Made by a program: the position numbers and the translations under genes. From NCBI RefSeq assembly GCF_025766255.1, contig NW_026516797.1, positions 1 to 64,000 on the forward strand: a stretch of DNA of 64,000 nucleotides. Direction: 5' to 3'. Under the pieces are notes generated by a model. The model worked only from the letters and a program-made list of their open reading frames with translations, did no database searches and had not been told where the DNA came from. This DNA comes from Zychaea mexicana (taxonomy: Eukaryota > Mucoromycota > Mucoromycetes > Mucorales > Lichtheimiaceae). Numbering within the stretch: the stretch's first letter is position 1; every line of letters starts with the position of its first letter. Shown here piece by piece: positions 24,740 through 36,772 of the stretch.

Positions 24740-26204
24740 ATGGGAGGAAGAGTAGCAATTGTATTCGGCGCCAACGGCATCAGCGGCGTTGCTCTACTGA
24801 CACAACTTATTCAAGCTCCTGCAAGCGAATGGAGCAAAATCATTGCAATCTCGCGTCGTCCTCCTCAGCTCGAATTCGATGATCCCCGTGTCGTCTTTGC
24901 CTCGGTCGACATTCTCAAAGTGTCCGTGCAAGAGTTCGCCAAAATCTTGACCGACCACGGTGCAAAGGAAGCGCAACACGCGTTCCATTACACCTATATT
25001 GAAAAGCCTACGGATCAAGAACTTGTAGATGTGAATACGGAACTATTGTCCAAGGCTTTGAACGCGATCGCTGCAGTTAACCCGCCTCGTTTTGAAACAT
25101 TTGTCCTGCAGACCGGCTACAAGTATTATGGTAATGTTCATGGACCGCCGTATTTGGCCAAGAAACCCTTCCTAGAAGACGCGCCTCGTTCAGACGTTGC
25201 GTCAAACTTTTATTATCCCCAAGAAGATTTGACGAAATCGATTTGTCAAGAGCATGAGTGGCGTTGGATCATTTCGCGGCCCAATACGATTTTGGGTGTC
25301 AGTAAAGGTAAAACAGAAGGCCATTTGCCGTACTCTTCATTAGCAGGGAGAATATAAAAAATAATACAGAGAAATCAAAAGAACTAAAATAACACCATTT
25401 TGTTTTCAAACTTATAGGGAACTTTATGAATTTTGCTGTATCGTTGGCGATATATGCATCTTTGCAGAAATCGTTAGGCAGAAAATTGGGATTTCCGGGT
25501 TGCAAAGAGCAGTGGAACGCAAAGAATGATTTTTCCACAGCAACAAACAATGCTGATTTTCAAGTGTGGGCATCACTAAACAAGCAAGCAGGAAACAATG
25601 CATTCAACACTGCAGATGGCCCTAAGACTCAAACACGCGATTTGTGGCACAAAATTGCAGAGTAAGTGTCTCAAATTCCAAGTAAACATACTATACAGTT
25701 ATTACGGCTACGTATATTAAATGTATCATCTGATTATGTATAACAGGTACTTTGGCCTTGAAGTAGTGGCTGATGATGAAGTCGTTAGTTGCAAAAAGTC
25801 AAATGATGGTGACGATGTTCGTGGACAAACTTTTAGCTTGAATAACTACATGGAAGAAAACGCGGATTGCTGGCATCAAATTGCCGAAAAGCATAATCTG
25901 GATATCAAAGCATTCGATTATGCTACTTGGGCCTTTGTTGGTATGTGCACATTAGAATGTAGCGATAGCAAAAGCAGCAGACTTCATGTGCACTTATACG
26001 ATCTTATTAACCCTGTATCAATTCTTGCTATTCCAACTCGTAAATTACATGCCATTATAAGATACTATGATGGCACGCGGCTGGGAAGATGATGGCTCTC
26101 ATGACAAGATGCGCAAATTCGGTTGGAACAAGACTGTGGATAGCATCCAGAGCTTTTACAACATTTTTGACAAACTGAAGGAAATGAATATTATCCCTAA
26201 GTAA
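24740..26204 (+). CDS. PRISE-type NAD(P)H reductase (SDR family)
   Basis: Exons 24740-25307, 25418-25661, 25747-25940 and 26062-26204 join in frame to 382 residues with GT-AG introns. The N-terminal VIFGANGISG-type glycine motif (VFGANGISGVALL) binds the cofactor, and ISRRPP follows as the ribose/phosphate contact. The family's Tyr lies in QTGYKYYGNVHGPP, and SRPNTILGVS closes the Rossmann part. This pattern fits the extended SDR subgroup of progesterone 5-beta-reductase/iridoid-synthase-like enzymes, which reduce activated C=C bonds of enones. The physiological substrate in fungi is not known. The C-terminus ends FYNIFDKLKEMNIIPK. An upstream CRE and TATA-like box suggest regulated transcription. 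Family is confident, substrate unknown. Confidence 0.88.
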
Positions 26205-26810
26205 GAAACACCCCTGCATATATGCTGCAATCGTGAACAGCATTAAACAAGAATAAAACGAAGAGGCTCAACTTGCATAGTACGTGCGTAGTATGTTTGT
26301 GTGTATTTGAATTGAGCCAATAATAACATACCACTTCTTGGCCAATACTGTGTGCATTCGTTACGAGAAACTATATGCATGGAACGGTGTAAACTAAAGA
26401 TGAGGGTGCTGCAAAGGCCACCGGTTAGGAGAAAGCTAAAATCGATTTGACCAATAAAAAGTCAGAAGATCCTACTACACTTTCCCCCGGAATATATACA
26501 CAGCACACACACGCCATATGATCTGATCCAAGCAGTTGCTATAGTAGTATATATCTGATCGTGGTACCTGACCATGTAGGCGATGCGTGTGTATGTGTAC
26601 GGTTATGATGCTGTTGCGTGTGATTTATTCCAAGGGCTCGTGCGCTAAATATGTATACGTGCGGATCATCACTCGTTTCTGTATAGCACTCCGCTGGTAA
26701 AGCGCGGACATTCTCTCTCGCTTCAACTTTGACTCTCACTACGTCTCTCTCTCTCTCCCTCTTTTAAACCTTCCCTCTCCCTTTTATTTTTATTTTTTAA
26801 CTCATCGATC
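26205..26810. promoter_or_regulatory. Upstream region of the GH5 gene
   Basis: No gene seen. The last 80 bp before the ATG form a CT-rich leader (CTCTCTCTCTCCCTCTTTT near 26744, then TTTTATTTTTATTTTTT). The remaining sequence has no clear element. Confidence 0.4.
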
Positions 26811-29303
26811 ATGCAAGTGAATGGACCTTGGTTCACTGAACCAGAAACACAGCGCACAGTTATTTTCCGCGGAATCAACCTGAGCGGTGGCACTAAACTC
26901 CCTGTGGGGGTACCTTCTCATGAGCCGAATGGTTTTTGGTTCGATTACGATCGCAAGGTATCTTTTGTCGGCCGACCGTTTCCGCTTGACGAAGCAGATA
27001 TGCACATGCAACGACTGGTTGACCATGGATTCACTTTATTACGATTCATGGTGACTTGGGAAGCCATCGAGCACGAGGGACCGTATGTTGTTTATTGTTG
27101 TCAAATACTATCAAGGCTGCATAAAGCATTTTCAGATTATAAGCTGATCCAGTTTCCCCACCTCCCATCTAGCGGAATTTACGATGAAGATTACCTCGAC
27201 TATGTCATTGAAATACTCAAAAAATGCAAAGAGTACGGCTTGAAAGTATATTTAAACCCACATCAGGATACGGTAATTATGAGGACCTCTTTGTTATAGT
27301 GAATCACATACAAAGTGGCAACAACAAAAAGGATGATGCTATATTTGCTGAATATTGGTTTTTAGTGGTCTCGTCATTGTGGTGGATCAGGGCATCCAGG
27401 ATGGACGCATACACTTGCTGGCTTGAACCCTCAGCGCTTTACAGCAACCAACGCCGCCATTGTTCACAACGTTCATCCCGAGCCTGAGAAATTTCCCAAG
27501 ATGATATGGAACACCAATTACCAAAAGCTTGCTGCCGCGACACTATTCACGCTATTTTTTGCGGGGAAAACATATGCTCCGAAATGCATTGTAAACGGCG
27601 TCCACGTGCAGGACTATATGCAATCACACTATATCCGTGCTTTTACTGAACTCGCACGGCGGGTGCAAGTAAACGACCTGCAGGGACACGTTGTCATTGG
27701 CTATGATACCATGAACGAGCCAGGACAAGGATACATTGGATGGCCAGATATTACGGGACGACCGGCCGAAGATGTTGACTTCAAAAAGGGACTGACTCCT
27801 ACTCCATTTGAAGGCATGATGTTGGGCACTGGCATCGCCACAGAAGTTGACAATTGGGTATTTACGTGGCGTGGACCCAAGCGCGACGGACGTGTGTTGG
27901 TCGATCCACAAGGCGTTCAGGCATGGCTTTCTACCGAAGAATTAAAGACTGCAGATCAAAGTTTCGGTTGGCAGCGGGCAGATGATTGGAAACCCGGGTG
28001 TATCTGGGCCAACCACGGGCTCTGGGATCCATATGCTCGGACAGTCATGCGACCTGACTATTTTGTAACCACAGAAAGCTATGCCCACTACTGGCTCAAC
28101 TTTATCAAGGACTATTCTGATAGCTTGCTGGAGGTCCACCCGGATGCCATCTTGTTTGTCCAGCCGCCCATCATGGAACAGGCACCCAGCATGCCGCCTT
28201 CGTTGAAAAAGATGGCTTTGACACCCCATTGGTATGATGGATTGACACTCGTTAAGAAAAAATGGTGCAGCTACAATGTTGACTATATCAATCTCAAACG
28301 TGGCAAGTACGGTACCGGTCCTTTACGTTTTGTTCGTGCCTTGCGCCTCGGTGAAAAAGCTATCCGGCAATGTTTTGTAGACCAGATTGAGACGCTCAAG
28401 ATGGAAGGTCTAGAAACGCTCGGTTCATTTCCGTTCATTATTGGTGAAATTGGTATCCCGTACGACATGGAGCCGGTCAAGCAAAAATCCACAGTGACGG
28501 GATGGTTTTCTTGGATGTTTGTCTGGCTATTTGGTCGATTCATGAAAAGGAGCAATAGGAAGAGTAGTAACGGCGGAGCCACCAATAGCAGCTGGTCCTC
28601 TAGACGGTCGGTGATGCTCAAAAACAAGGATAACGACACGTATTATCCTATGGGCAGTCCAGAAGCACCTCAGAATAAGGCCATGGATGCCAGTATTCAC
28701 GCAGCAGAATGTAACTTGGTCAGTTATACATTGTGGAACTATGTACCCGACAACCATCCAAGGTGGGGCGATCTATGGAATGGCGAGGATCTTAGCATCT
28801 GGCAAGGCCGAGACAACGCAGCGGCGATAGCATTCAAGGAAGACGTGACAGATGATTCTGACACGAGCAGTGAAACGCTACTCCCTGAAACAGCAACAGA
28901 CGGCAAACTAAGTGCGATGGCTACTAGCAGCAGCAGCAGTTTTGTTGGCGCAAACGCGGGTGGAGTGAATGTGCGCGACATTATCTCTTTGCACCGTCCA
29001 CATGCACACAAAATTGGGGGCGTACCGCTCTCAGTCGAGTATGTGTCGCCTACACACAAACAGCGTGCGTCGTTTGTGTTTAGCTATAGAAGCAGTGCAA
29101 AGGTCGAGGGACCTACCGAGATTTATGTGCCTATGGTGCATTTCCCATTGCCAGACTCGCCAATGGATCCGAGCCAAGTGCAAATATCCGGTGGTCGATG
29201 GAAAGCCCAGACCCACAATGAGAATTACTGGACCCTTTTATGGTGGTGCGACGACGATGAGGCGGATCAGGAGTTGCAGCTTTTGGGTCAAAACATTCAA
29301 TAA
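26811..29303 (+). CDS. GH5_12 glucosidase (EGCrP/steryl-glucosidase-like)
   Basis: Exons 26811-27082, 27173-27272 and 27366-29303 close in frame to 769 residues. The barrel signatures are present in order: FRGINLSGGTKLP, HGFTLLRFMVTWEAIEHEGP, YLNPHQDTWSRHCGGSGHPG, VVIGYDTMNEPGQGYIG with the acid/base Glu at about residue 242, and FIIGEIGIPYD with the nucleophile Glu at about residue 485. These match fungal GH5_12 enzymes that remove glucose from glucosylceramide (EGCrP1) or ergosteryl glucoside (EGCrP2/Sgl1/Egh1), inside the cell or vacuole. No signal peptide is seen, in keeping with intracellular relatives. An insert with a hydrophobic run (WFSWMFVWLFGRF) and a Ser/Asn-rich loop follows the nucleophile, and a beta-sandwich-like C-terminal domain ends the protein. 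Which of the two substrates is used cannot be told. Confidence 0.92.
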
Positions 29304-29856
29304 TTGGAATGTTCGTGCAGCTTGACGTGTGTGTGTGACAGGTTTTGTTGGTCACTGCCACACTATTGTTACTCCCTCGTAGCAAGCGCAAAAGCTAACC
29401 ATGCAGCATCATGCAGCAGTGGCAGCAAATGTACAATACCACACAATATACCGACATATACCATTACTATTATTATCATCATCGCTATCCCCTATTCTTC
29501 TGTTCTTTCGATCACACTGTTCCCTTTCCCCCTTTTGTCTATAGATCCAAACAAACTGTAATATGACTCTTTTTCATTAATAAACACACATACAGCATGA
29601 CAAATTTCAATTTCGACGACTGTTTTATCACGACAAATTACTAGAACAGTAGTATAAGCAGTAGCATCGGTAGCACCAAAAACTGTGAAACCTATCCTTT
29701 TTTTTTGTCCTTTTGTTGTGTCACGCATCTACAGTGTTCTCCGATAGTCATTCTTTATATAGCCTGCAATAGTAACTTTGCGTTATCAAACAGTGCTCCC
29801 TTTCTTCTACTTCCTTCTTATCTTATTTTCTACTGTAAGCAAGCAATGGCCATTCA
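29304..29856. other. Intergenic region, GH5 to HPS1-like
   Basis: AT-rich with a TTTCTCTT-type leader before the next ATG. No gene or RNA was recognised. Confidence 0.4.
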
Positions 29857-32829
29857 ATGATTACACTCTTAATCCTCAATAATTCCGGAGACGTAATATA
29901 TCAATCAACCCAAAAACACCAACCGAGCGAAGGAAGCAAAATACGCTACTTGCCTCTATTATTGACCAAAGACCTACTCAAAGCCAACTTCCACGACCGC
30001 ATACAATATCTTCATACTCGAAACAAGACAATCACCTTTTTAGAGGTACTATAAACACTTACGAAACACTTACTTACACACACATGTGGTTCAGTTTGCC
30101 GTTTTTTCTCTGTTACTCAATCGTACAATAATAATTACAGAAACATGGCTTACTGTACATTGCATGGACACAACGAGCAAGCATTCCAGTCAATCTGGTA
30201 CACCAACATCTTTTCGTTATCGATCGACTCCTAAGATTCCATTTTGGACCGCAATGGCATATGCGTGTAGAAAATATATCTGCGTCCAGAGGTGGTAGAT
30301 ATAACAACCACCATGGTCACCGACGTCAACATCAAGAAATATCCTTAGCTCAAGTGTCAGCATGCATCGAGCGACTGTCATTGATAAGCACGCAACCACT
30401 ATATTCGCCGGATATGCTGTGCTCTGTCGAACAGGTTGAGCTGCATGATGATCTACGTAACCGACTAGCACAGACGCTGCGCCAGTGCTGCGACATGGCG
30501 TTTTCATTTTCACCCGCGCCAGCAACACGCTTCACATCATTTTTTGCAACACCGCCAAGGATTCACCCATCATCGCGGTCTTCTTCTTCTCAACAGCATC
30601 AGGATCATCATCGTCGAACAAATAGTTTCCAATATCATCATGAAGGAGGAACCCCTGTGGGATCGTTGATGTGGTCGGATGCGTTCTTGTTTGCGAAGAA
30701 CAAAATTGTCGTACGGTGTGCCAAGTCTGAGATTGATGAGCTGATGGAAGAAGATCTACCGCACGAGGTGTTGTTTTACTTGTGCAATATGGCAGCCGAG
30801 TATGCAGATCAGGCTACGGCCAGAGAAGGTACTTACACCACAAAGATGTCAAGATCTGATCCGTTATGTTGGCAAAGCAACCGTGTTTACTGATAGGGTT
30901 TTTGTTTCACGCCGTTCTTTCACAGATCTTGCAGGAAAACGACATGTTTTACACGCACCAAGTCGGTCACAAAACATTTTAGAATCAAGGTAAGATAAGT
31001 CGACAGAGGGCAGGTGCAGGGGAAACGGACAGTACGGAACTACTGGGAGAGAGGGGTGGTGGGATGGGTAAAAGAACGAAATAAGGTTTTTTTTTCTTCT
31101 TGTGCGATGGTCTCATAGATGATGAAATTTAAGCTATTCTGCGGACAGCATCCACAAGCCCGTTTATGCAACCTCATCCGATTCCACGCCAACTCCGCAG
31201 GCTTCATCTTCCGAAGCAACTGGTAGCCAGAAATCTTCCGTAACCTACGTCTACGACTCCTCCTCAATCTCGGCCCCGTTCAAAGTCAAGGAAAAGTCTG
31301 CCTCGTCTGTCACTGTCGCCTCATCCAACTGCTCGACACCCTCTTTATCTTGGAGCAGTCCGCCTCCTTTGGTTCACAACCAGCTTTTAACGCGACTGAC
31401 TCGACGTAGTGGCGAGCATCATCATCAACAACAACAACATCATCACCATGCACCCTCCAAACTGCATCATCCACTTATACCAAAACAAGTAAACACAGAA
31501 GAAAACAACAATGTTGATGACGAAGAAGAAATAGTGGTCGAAGAAGAGGAGTTGCCACGCAACGCAAAGATTCATCATTCATCGAACGAACAGGCAGAGG
31601 ACGAGGCTGCGAATTGTTTGTCCAGTAGCTTGCCTTTGGAAACTGGTGTGTTTCGAGGAGGACGACGACGGAGCAGTAACAATAGCAGCAACACAACAGC
31701 TACTACTAAACAGCCCGTATTATTTCAATCATCAGCACCTTCCTCACCCTCTGTACGCTCACGTAGCCAGAGCAACGCAGACCGATTATCGACCAAGCAA
31801 TCACTCAGGCACATGTTTAGCTCGTTTTTACACAACGACAGCAGTAGCGACGACGGCGCGGATGCAACAACAGCAAACATGCCTGACAATGAGGCCAAGA
31901 TCATGTCACGATGGATCAAAATTGGTCACCGACTCGTGCTGTGCCTTATTCTGCTGATTCATCTCGGGGACGGACTTTGCACCGCCATCATTTGTCGTCG
32001 TGACCATGATGTAATTACATCCCCATTCTTCATTGTACCAGTGTGTGTGTGTGTGTGTACATGTGTAACACTTAAAGTTTTCTAGAGAATGAAAAAAAAA
32101 AAACTCACATCATTTTGTAGGACTCGCATACCATTGAAACGATCCGTGATAAAATGACAAATCACGGCGTGGCTCGAACGCTACGTACCAGTTTACAAGA
32201 GCATTGGCAAGACTTTACTACCTTTTTATTGACAAAGGAAGCTACCCATTTCACTATCCTATCATTTATTACCGCGTTTCCGGGTCTATTACATTTTATC
32301 CATTTGAAAGATGGCGTCATGCTTGCCCCAAGGATTGTGGATTTGAGCGAGTTTAATCAGAACCATGGTCTGTTGTTGGAAATCGGTGAAAAGTATCAGC
32401 AATGGGCGTCCTCTTCCTCTTCCTCCTCTTTGACGACCAATGACGTTGATAATGCTAGCTGTCAGCAACAACAACAACCATCGTCATCATTTACCTGGGG
32501 ATGGCCATCAATAACAAAACTGCAAGATTTGGTTAGTATATATTTCTATCATTATCAAATGGACAACAAAGTGTGCAAGGATTGAGATCAACTGGATGGG
32601 TGCCTCCATGTCAATTTAGTGCGAGCAAATGGTGCAGAACGAATCACACGATGAGGAACGACACATTGTGCAGTTGGATTCGACGGCTGGTCGAGGGTTC
32701 CAATGTGCATACCAGCGTGGCAAGCACGGTGATTTACTGATGGCGCTTTACTTTAGCTTCATACCCAGCAATGTGTTACTGGACATGCATCGACGCTTGT
32801 TCCTGGACGTAAGCCAACGCTTACCCTGA
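29857..32829 (+). CDS. HPS1: HPS1-like BLOC-3 subunit
   Basis: Exons 29857-30045, 30141-30828, 30926-30989, 31149-32010, 32121-32531 and 32620-32829 close in frame to 807 residues. Matches to animal HPS1 run along the length. The N-terminal longin-type start is MITLLILNNSGDVIY. LFVIDRLLRFHFGPQWHM sits in the first domain, SDAFLFAKNKIVV in the second, and QDFTTFLLTKEATHF then ITAFPGLLHFIHLKDGVMLAP form the best-conserved C-terminal block. Low-complexity His/Gln/Ser/Glu inserts (about residues 385-560) explain the extra length over the animal protein. With HPS4 it forms BLOC-3, the exchange factor for Rab32/38 on lysosome-related organelles. A GTAAGC donor at 32811 with an acceptor near 32889 could replace the last residues by a different tail. 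Family assignment is good. Confidence 0.8.
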
Positions 32830-33100
32830 AAAAAAAAGAAATCCATTCTGTATACCCTACGTACCTCTTACTTCTTTATACTACAACAGTCTTCGCTTTC
32901 TCTTTCTCTCGTTTCCTCTACTCTCTTTTAATGAAAAGCCAGCAATCTGTACATATCATCGCCAACAAAAACTTTAAAAATTGACGACCATTGTGTGCGC
33001 AATTGCAGAATATCTCAGCCATTTGCTGAGGGCGGACCTTGCTGTCAATATAACTTTTTCCTTTTCTCTTTTTGTAACACCCCATTTCCAACAAAGCAAA
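32830..33100. other. Short intergenic region before APC11
   Basis: CT-rich sequence, including a TTTCTCTTTCTCTCG run at about 32898, with a possible alternative final exon of the HPS1-like gene. No other gene was seen. Confidence 0.4.
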
Positions 33101-33367
33101 ATGAAGGTCAAGGTGAAATCGTGGACCATGGCAGCATATTGGTCGTGGGATGTTAAAGAAGCCGATGTTTGTGGCATTTGCCACGTTGCTTACGATGGAT
33201 GTTGCCCTGATTGTACAACACCTGGTGACGATTGCCCACTTATTTGGGGTGAATGCTCGCACGTCTTTCATATGCATTGTCTTGTCAAATGGCTCGACAG
33301 TTCAACCAATGGCGAACATTGTCCTATGGATCGACGACCTTGGAAAACGGCAGCAGCTCCTAGCTAA
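33101..33367 (+). CDS. APC11: Anaphase-promoting complex RING subunit Apc11
   Basis: An intronless 88-residue protein. MKVKVKSWTMAAYWSWD is the strand that packs on the cullin subunit Apc2. CGICHVAYDGCCPDC, PGDDCPLIWGECSHVFHMHC and the end HCPMDRRPW form the RING-H2 zinc ligands. Apc11 binds E2 enzymes (Ubc4/UbcH10-type) and catalyses cyclin and securin ubiquitination. The last ligand is Asp (CPMD) rather than the Cys of the human protein, as in the related Rbx1 (CPLD). This is a known type of substitution and likely functional. The start is supported by the family's fixed MKVK N-terminus. Confidence 0.95.
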   Translation: MKVKVKSWTMAAYWSWDVKEADVCGICHVAYDGCCPDCTTPGDDCPLIWGECSHVFHMHCLVKWLDSSTNGEHCPMDRRPWKTAAAPS

Positions 33368-34621
33368 TAAGAGCAGAATGCGATATACATTTACCTGTTT
33401 CTTTACGCACCGTAAATTGCTACTGCGGCCTGTATATCTTGGCAAATCCTTACTCACGAACACAACAAATAATGGCATATTACTATGACCCTGACGATGA
33501 ATGACGTTAAGAAACCTAGCAGTGCCACATCCATCACCATCCCCTCCCTCTCAACTTTCGTCAGGAATAACAATACCCACAAACATCATCATAGTTCTTT
33601 GCTTTGTAAAAAGAAATTCTTCCGGTTCTAATCGTACCTGTAAATATAAATATGAAGTGCTGTACTATTAGCATCCTCGGCTTTGTTTATTGATTTTTTA
33701 ATCTTGATGGCAATTTGTTGAAATAAAGCATTGCTGGTTGATGAATTCCATACCTACAACCATGGCTCCATGTACAGTAATACTAAATGGGCCTACGTAT
33801 TAACATGGTTTCGATGCTATCAGAATTGCACGAGTTTTGAAGCACATGCTACATATCACCGTTATCCTCGAAAGCAACTGTTATACTAATTCCAGCCATA
33901 TTTTAGTTTGTTCTTGTTTGTCTTATCTTTCCCTATTTCGAACTTCGGGTGTATACGTCCGATTTGTATGTATGTGATAACGTCATTCCACTTTACCTGG
34001 GGGTTGACATGCTCAGTGGAACGTATATTTTTTACAGGAGCTGGCATCTTACCAAATTAAGCGGCTACGCTCTCAGAGCATAGTATATACACAACTCGCA
34101 TAGTAGAACATATGTTAGTGCAGGGTGACACGTCTCCTTGAGGACGACGACGACTGTCATCGGCCTGCTTGTACTTCCCTCTCCTTTGCTTTTATCCTCT
34201 CCATTCAAATGAGCCAAGCAGAATTTATGATCACTGCTATGAAAGCTGATACTAATCCTGCAACGGCTCGAAAAGCTTTAAAAGTCATGATTTGTGTCTA
34301 TAAACTATTGGTTTTTCCTTGTTTTGCTCATGACATATAATCGTTCTTTTGTCTCTTTGCTATGGATATTTGTCATTGCAAATTCAAAAATGTAGGTTTT
34401 GTCACGTTTTCGGTAGTATCTTTTAAAAAATTTGTATGTTGTCGTTCTTCGGGTGGTGGATCAGTGGGTATATTAATTACTAAAGCACAACAGACCATGG
34501 GAGGCTCAAGTACGCTAAAAGTCTGCTTCTTGTGCTATAAGGTCACGAAGACTCATGCTATTCATGTTGGCAGCACATATCTCAACGACGCTATCGACAA
34601 AAAATAGCCGCGATCCAAAGC
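33368..34621. other. Gene-poor sequence after APC11
   Basis: AT-rich, with short frames around 34209-34340 and 34433-34600 whose joints could not be resolved. No known domain. It may hold decayed exons preceding the 34622 frame. Confidence 0.4.
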
Positions 34622-35095
34622 TTGCCGGCACACAGTCATGTGTACAATGCATTGCGACATAAACTATTGTCTCGGAAATCATCGTTGGCGCACATATGTG
34701 AGCAGATGCGATCAGTGCAGAAAGCCAGTAATGCGACGGAGAGTAACAAGCGACGAGGTGAAGCAATTGTAGCCTTTTACAAACAGACCTGCGTCAGTGT
34801 TGGCTGCCTCATTCTGAATGTCGACTTCATTGTTACAGATCCAATGTTCTCAGCATTGTTCGTGACAAGACGACGATCACATTGGCAACTATATTTGTTC
34901 GTTGCAATTATCTTTATTGTGCAATCAGGAACGAAATTGACGCGTCTCGCAGCAAAGCTGAGCATGTTTAATCTTCTTTTAAACGGGGTCTTGAGCTCCC
35001 TCTTCGCTTCGCATAAGAAGAAGGCATACAACAATCTAAAACACGGACAAACAAGTTCAACGAGCGAGAAGAGAAAAAAACATTTGTTTATTTAA
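34622..35095 (+). CDS. Hypothetical frame overlapping a duplicated segment
   Basis: A 157-codon frame. The first half reads protein-like (LRHKLLSRKSSLAHICEQM ... ESNKRRGEAIVAFYKQTC), and the second half is hydrophobic with basic stretches. From 34769 onward the DNA recurs at 46138-46446, where the frame is broken. No family was recognised. It may be part of an unknown mobile element or an old gene fragment. Confidence 0.25.
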   Translation: MPAHSHVYNALRHKLLSRKSSLAHICEQMRSVQKASNATESNKRRGEAIVAFYKQTCVSVGCLILNVDFIVTDPMFSALFVTRRRSHWQLYLFVAIIFIVQSGTKLTRLAAKLSMFNLLLNGVLSSLFASHKKKAYNNLKHGQTSSTSEKRKKHLFI

Positions 35096-35135
35096 TACAA
35101 CATAGTACTTATTACTAGTAGAGTGTTGATGTCGT
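34769..35135 (+). repeat. Duplicated fragment, copy 1
   Basis: Aligns with 46138-46446 in the same orientation. The shared stretches include GTAGCCTTTAACAAAC.., CAGTGTTGGCTGCCTCATTC and the tail around TTTATTTGATAC, ending near TGTTGATGTCG. Confidence 0.7.
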
Positions 35136-35412
35136 TTCAAACAGCTCATATATCGTCCTCCTCAGCCTGCCGTTTTCACTTGATTTTCTTTCTGTGAAGA
35201 TGAATTTTTCCATGTGACACCAATTGAATAACAGACAAATACTCTTCTATTGCAATTAACGTGAGATATGTTTTAGTGTTGAATTTGTGTGTGTGTGTAT
35301 TTATTTGTAGTCGCTGTTCAATGAGTTTTAAGATTTACAATAGGGCAGATGTTTGATGGTGTGATATGGGTGTATGTGTGTGTTTGTATTAGAGGAGATA
35401 CTACTATAATTA

Positions 35413-36357
35413 CAGTTGTACCCCGGTTTTTGCAACCGAGGGTTTTCCGATTTTTTTTTGCAAAAAGTGAGGATTTGCAAGTAACGGGGTAAACAATACT
35501 GCTTTAAGTATACACTGGATAAGTCATCCTATTAACACTAGCCCATTGTTTATCTGTCAGATATGATGTACGATACGTTCTTTGGGAATATTCATACAGC
35601 TCTAGATGTTACTACTTGCATATATTAAAAACCGTTCTCTCATTGAAGCTGTCTAGTGGTTTGATAATTATTAGCTATTTTAAGCATGACAAAATCGTTC
35701 CACAAGTTCACATCCAAGCAAGAGGATCGAACGTACGACGAGCACTTGAGCGGGCGGTGGACCAAAGCGCTGATTCGCCTATTCCAGGGCCAACGTCGAA
35801 GGAAAAACAGGTTGCAATTGCAGGAGTTTTGAGCTTTTTGGATAATATCGATAACTACGACTTAAAGAAGTCTTTGCGTAGGATTCCAGAGAGTCTCAGG
35901 CAGCAATCAATCTCCCGACAATCATCCCTTGATGACTTCTTCGATATGTAGTTAAAAGCTCCTTTGAGCAAACATTTTATTTCTATATCTATATGTAGTG
36001 TGTTCCCTTTTTCTTATACAGTATCTTCACCATTTCTTTTGTGGATTCAATCCAATCAGTGCTATATATGTGTCCCGATTCTACTGGCTCAACTACCAAA
36101 TAATAATTTTTATGTATTTCGACAATAAATACATCTAACCGCATCATTTTATTCCTCATAATCCGCAACAGATGCTTCTTTCAGTTGATATTGCAAAAAT
36201 TGAAGCTGTTTTCACCCCGATAACATGCAAATCGTATAAACTCATTTGCAAGTTGCAAATTTGCGAAACTACTAAGTTTTTTTTGGATTTTTCAAAAAAA
36301 GTTGCAGATATACGAGGAATTGCAAAACCAGGGGTTGCAAAAACCGGGGTACAACTG
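35413..36357 (+). mobile_element. Pogo/Tigger-like element with 25-bp perfect ends
   Basis: The ends 35413-35437 and 36333-36357 are perfect inverse copies beginning CAGTTGTACCCCGG, and TA lies on both outer sides (35411-35412 and 36358-36359). Variants of a TTTTTGCAA-containing subterminal motif recur inside each end. The interior holds a frame resembling the C-terminus of a pogo-type transposase. At 945 bp it is an internally deleted derivative that cannot move itself. Confidence 0.85.
35616..35951 (+). pseudogene. C-terminal remnant of a pogo-type transposase
   Basis: The frame ends in LRQQSISRQSSLDDFFDM. A Ser/Gln-rich tail closing in an S(L/I)DDFF-like block is typical of pogo/Tigger transposases. 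There is no DDE catalytic core, so only the tail of the gene survives inside the element. Confidence 0.5.
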
Positions 36358-36772
36358 TAGTTGCTGAGAGAATCTTTGATGTGCCAGGCAGGTTTCTATG
36401 AGATGTTGGTATTGGTATTCCATGTTTAAAGTGTAAAAGGCCGCCAAGTGCGGGCTTGCTGACAGTTGTAGTTCCCCGTTTTTCCTCGCCAGCTAGATTT
36501 TTTAATTTGCATCTCCATCTGTCGCATAGATATGTCGTGTAATAGCCTGTTTTGTTTTGACGGTCTAATATTAGCTACTTTGTATGTTATCTTACTTCGG
36601 ACTATTCAAATCCACATACCAATTTGACTTGGCCTCTGAAATCAGTTTTGGCATTGCGTCTGTTTTTCCTTCAATGATCTGCATACAGATATGAAGATAC
36701 GTTGGCCCAAAAAATTACGGCAAATGAGAAAAGATGGTGAAAGATAGGCTGCGTACGCTGATCGATTTATTA

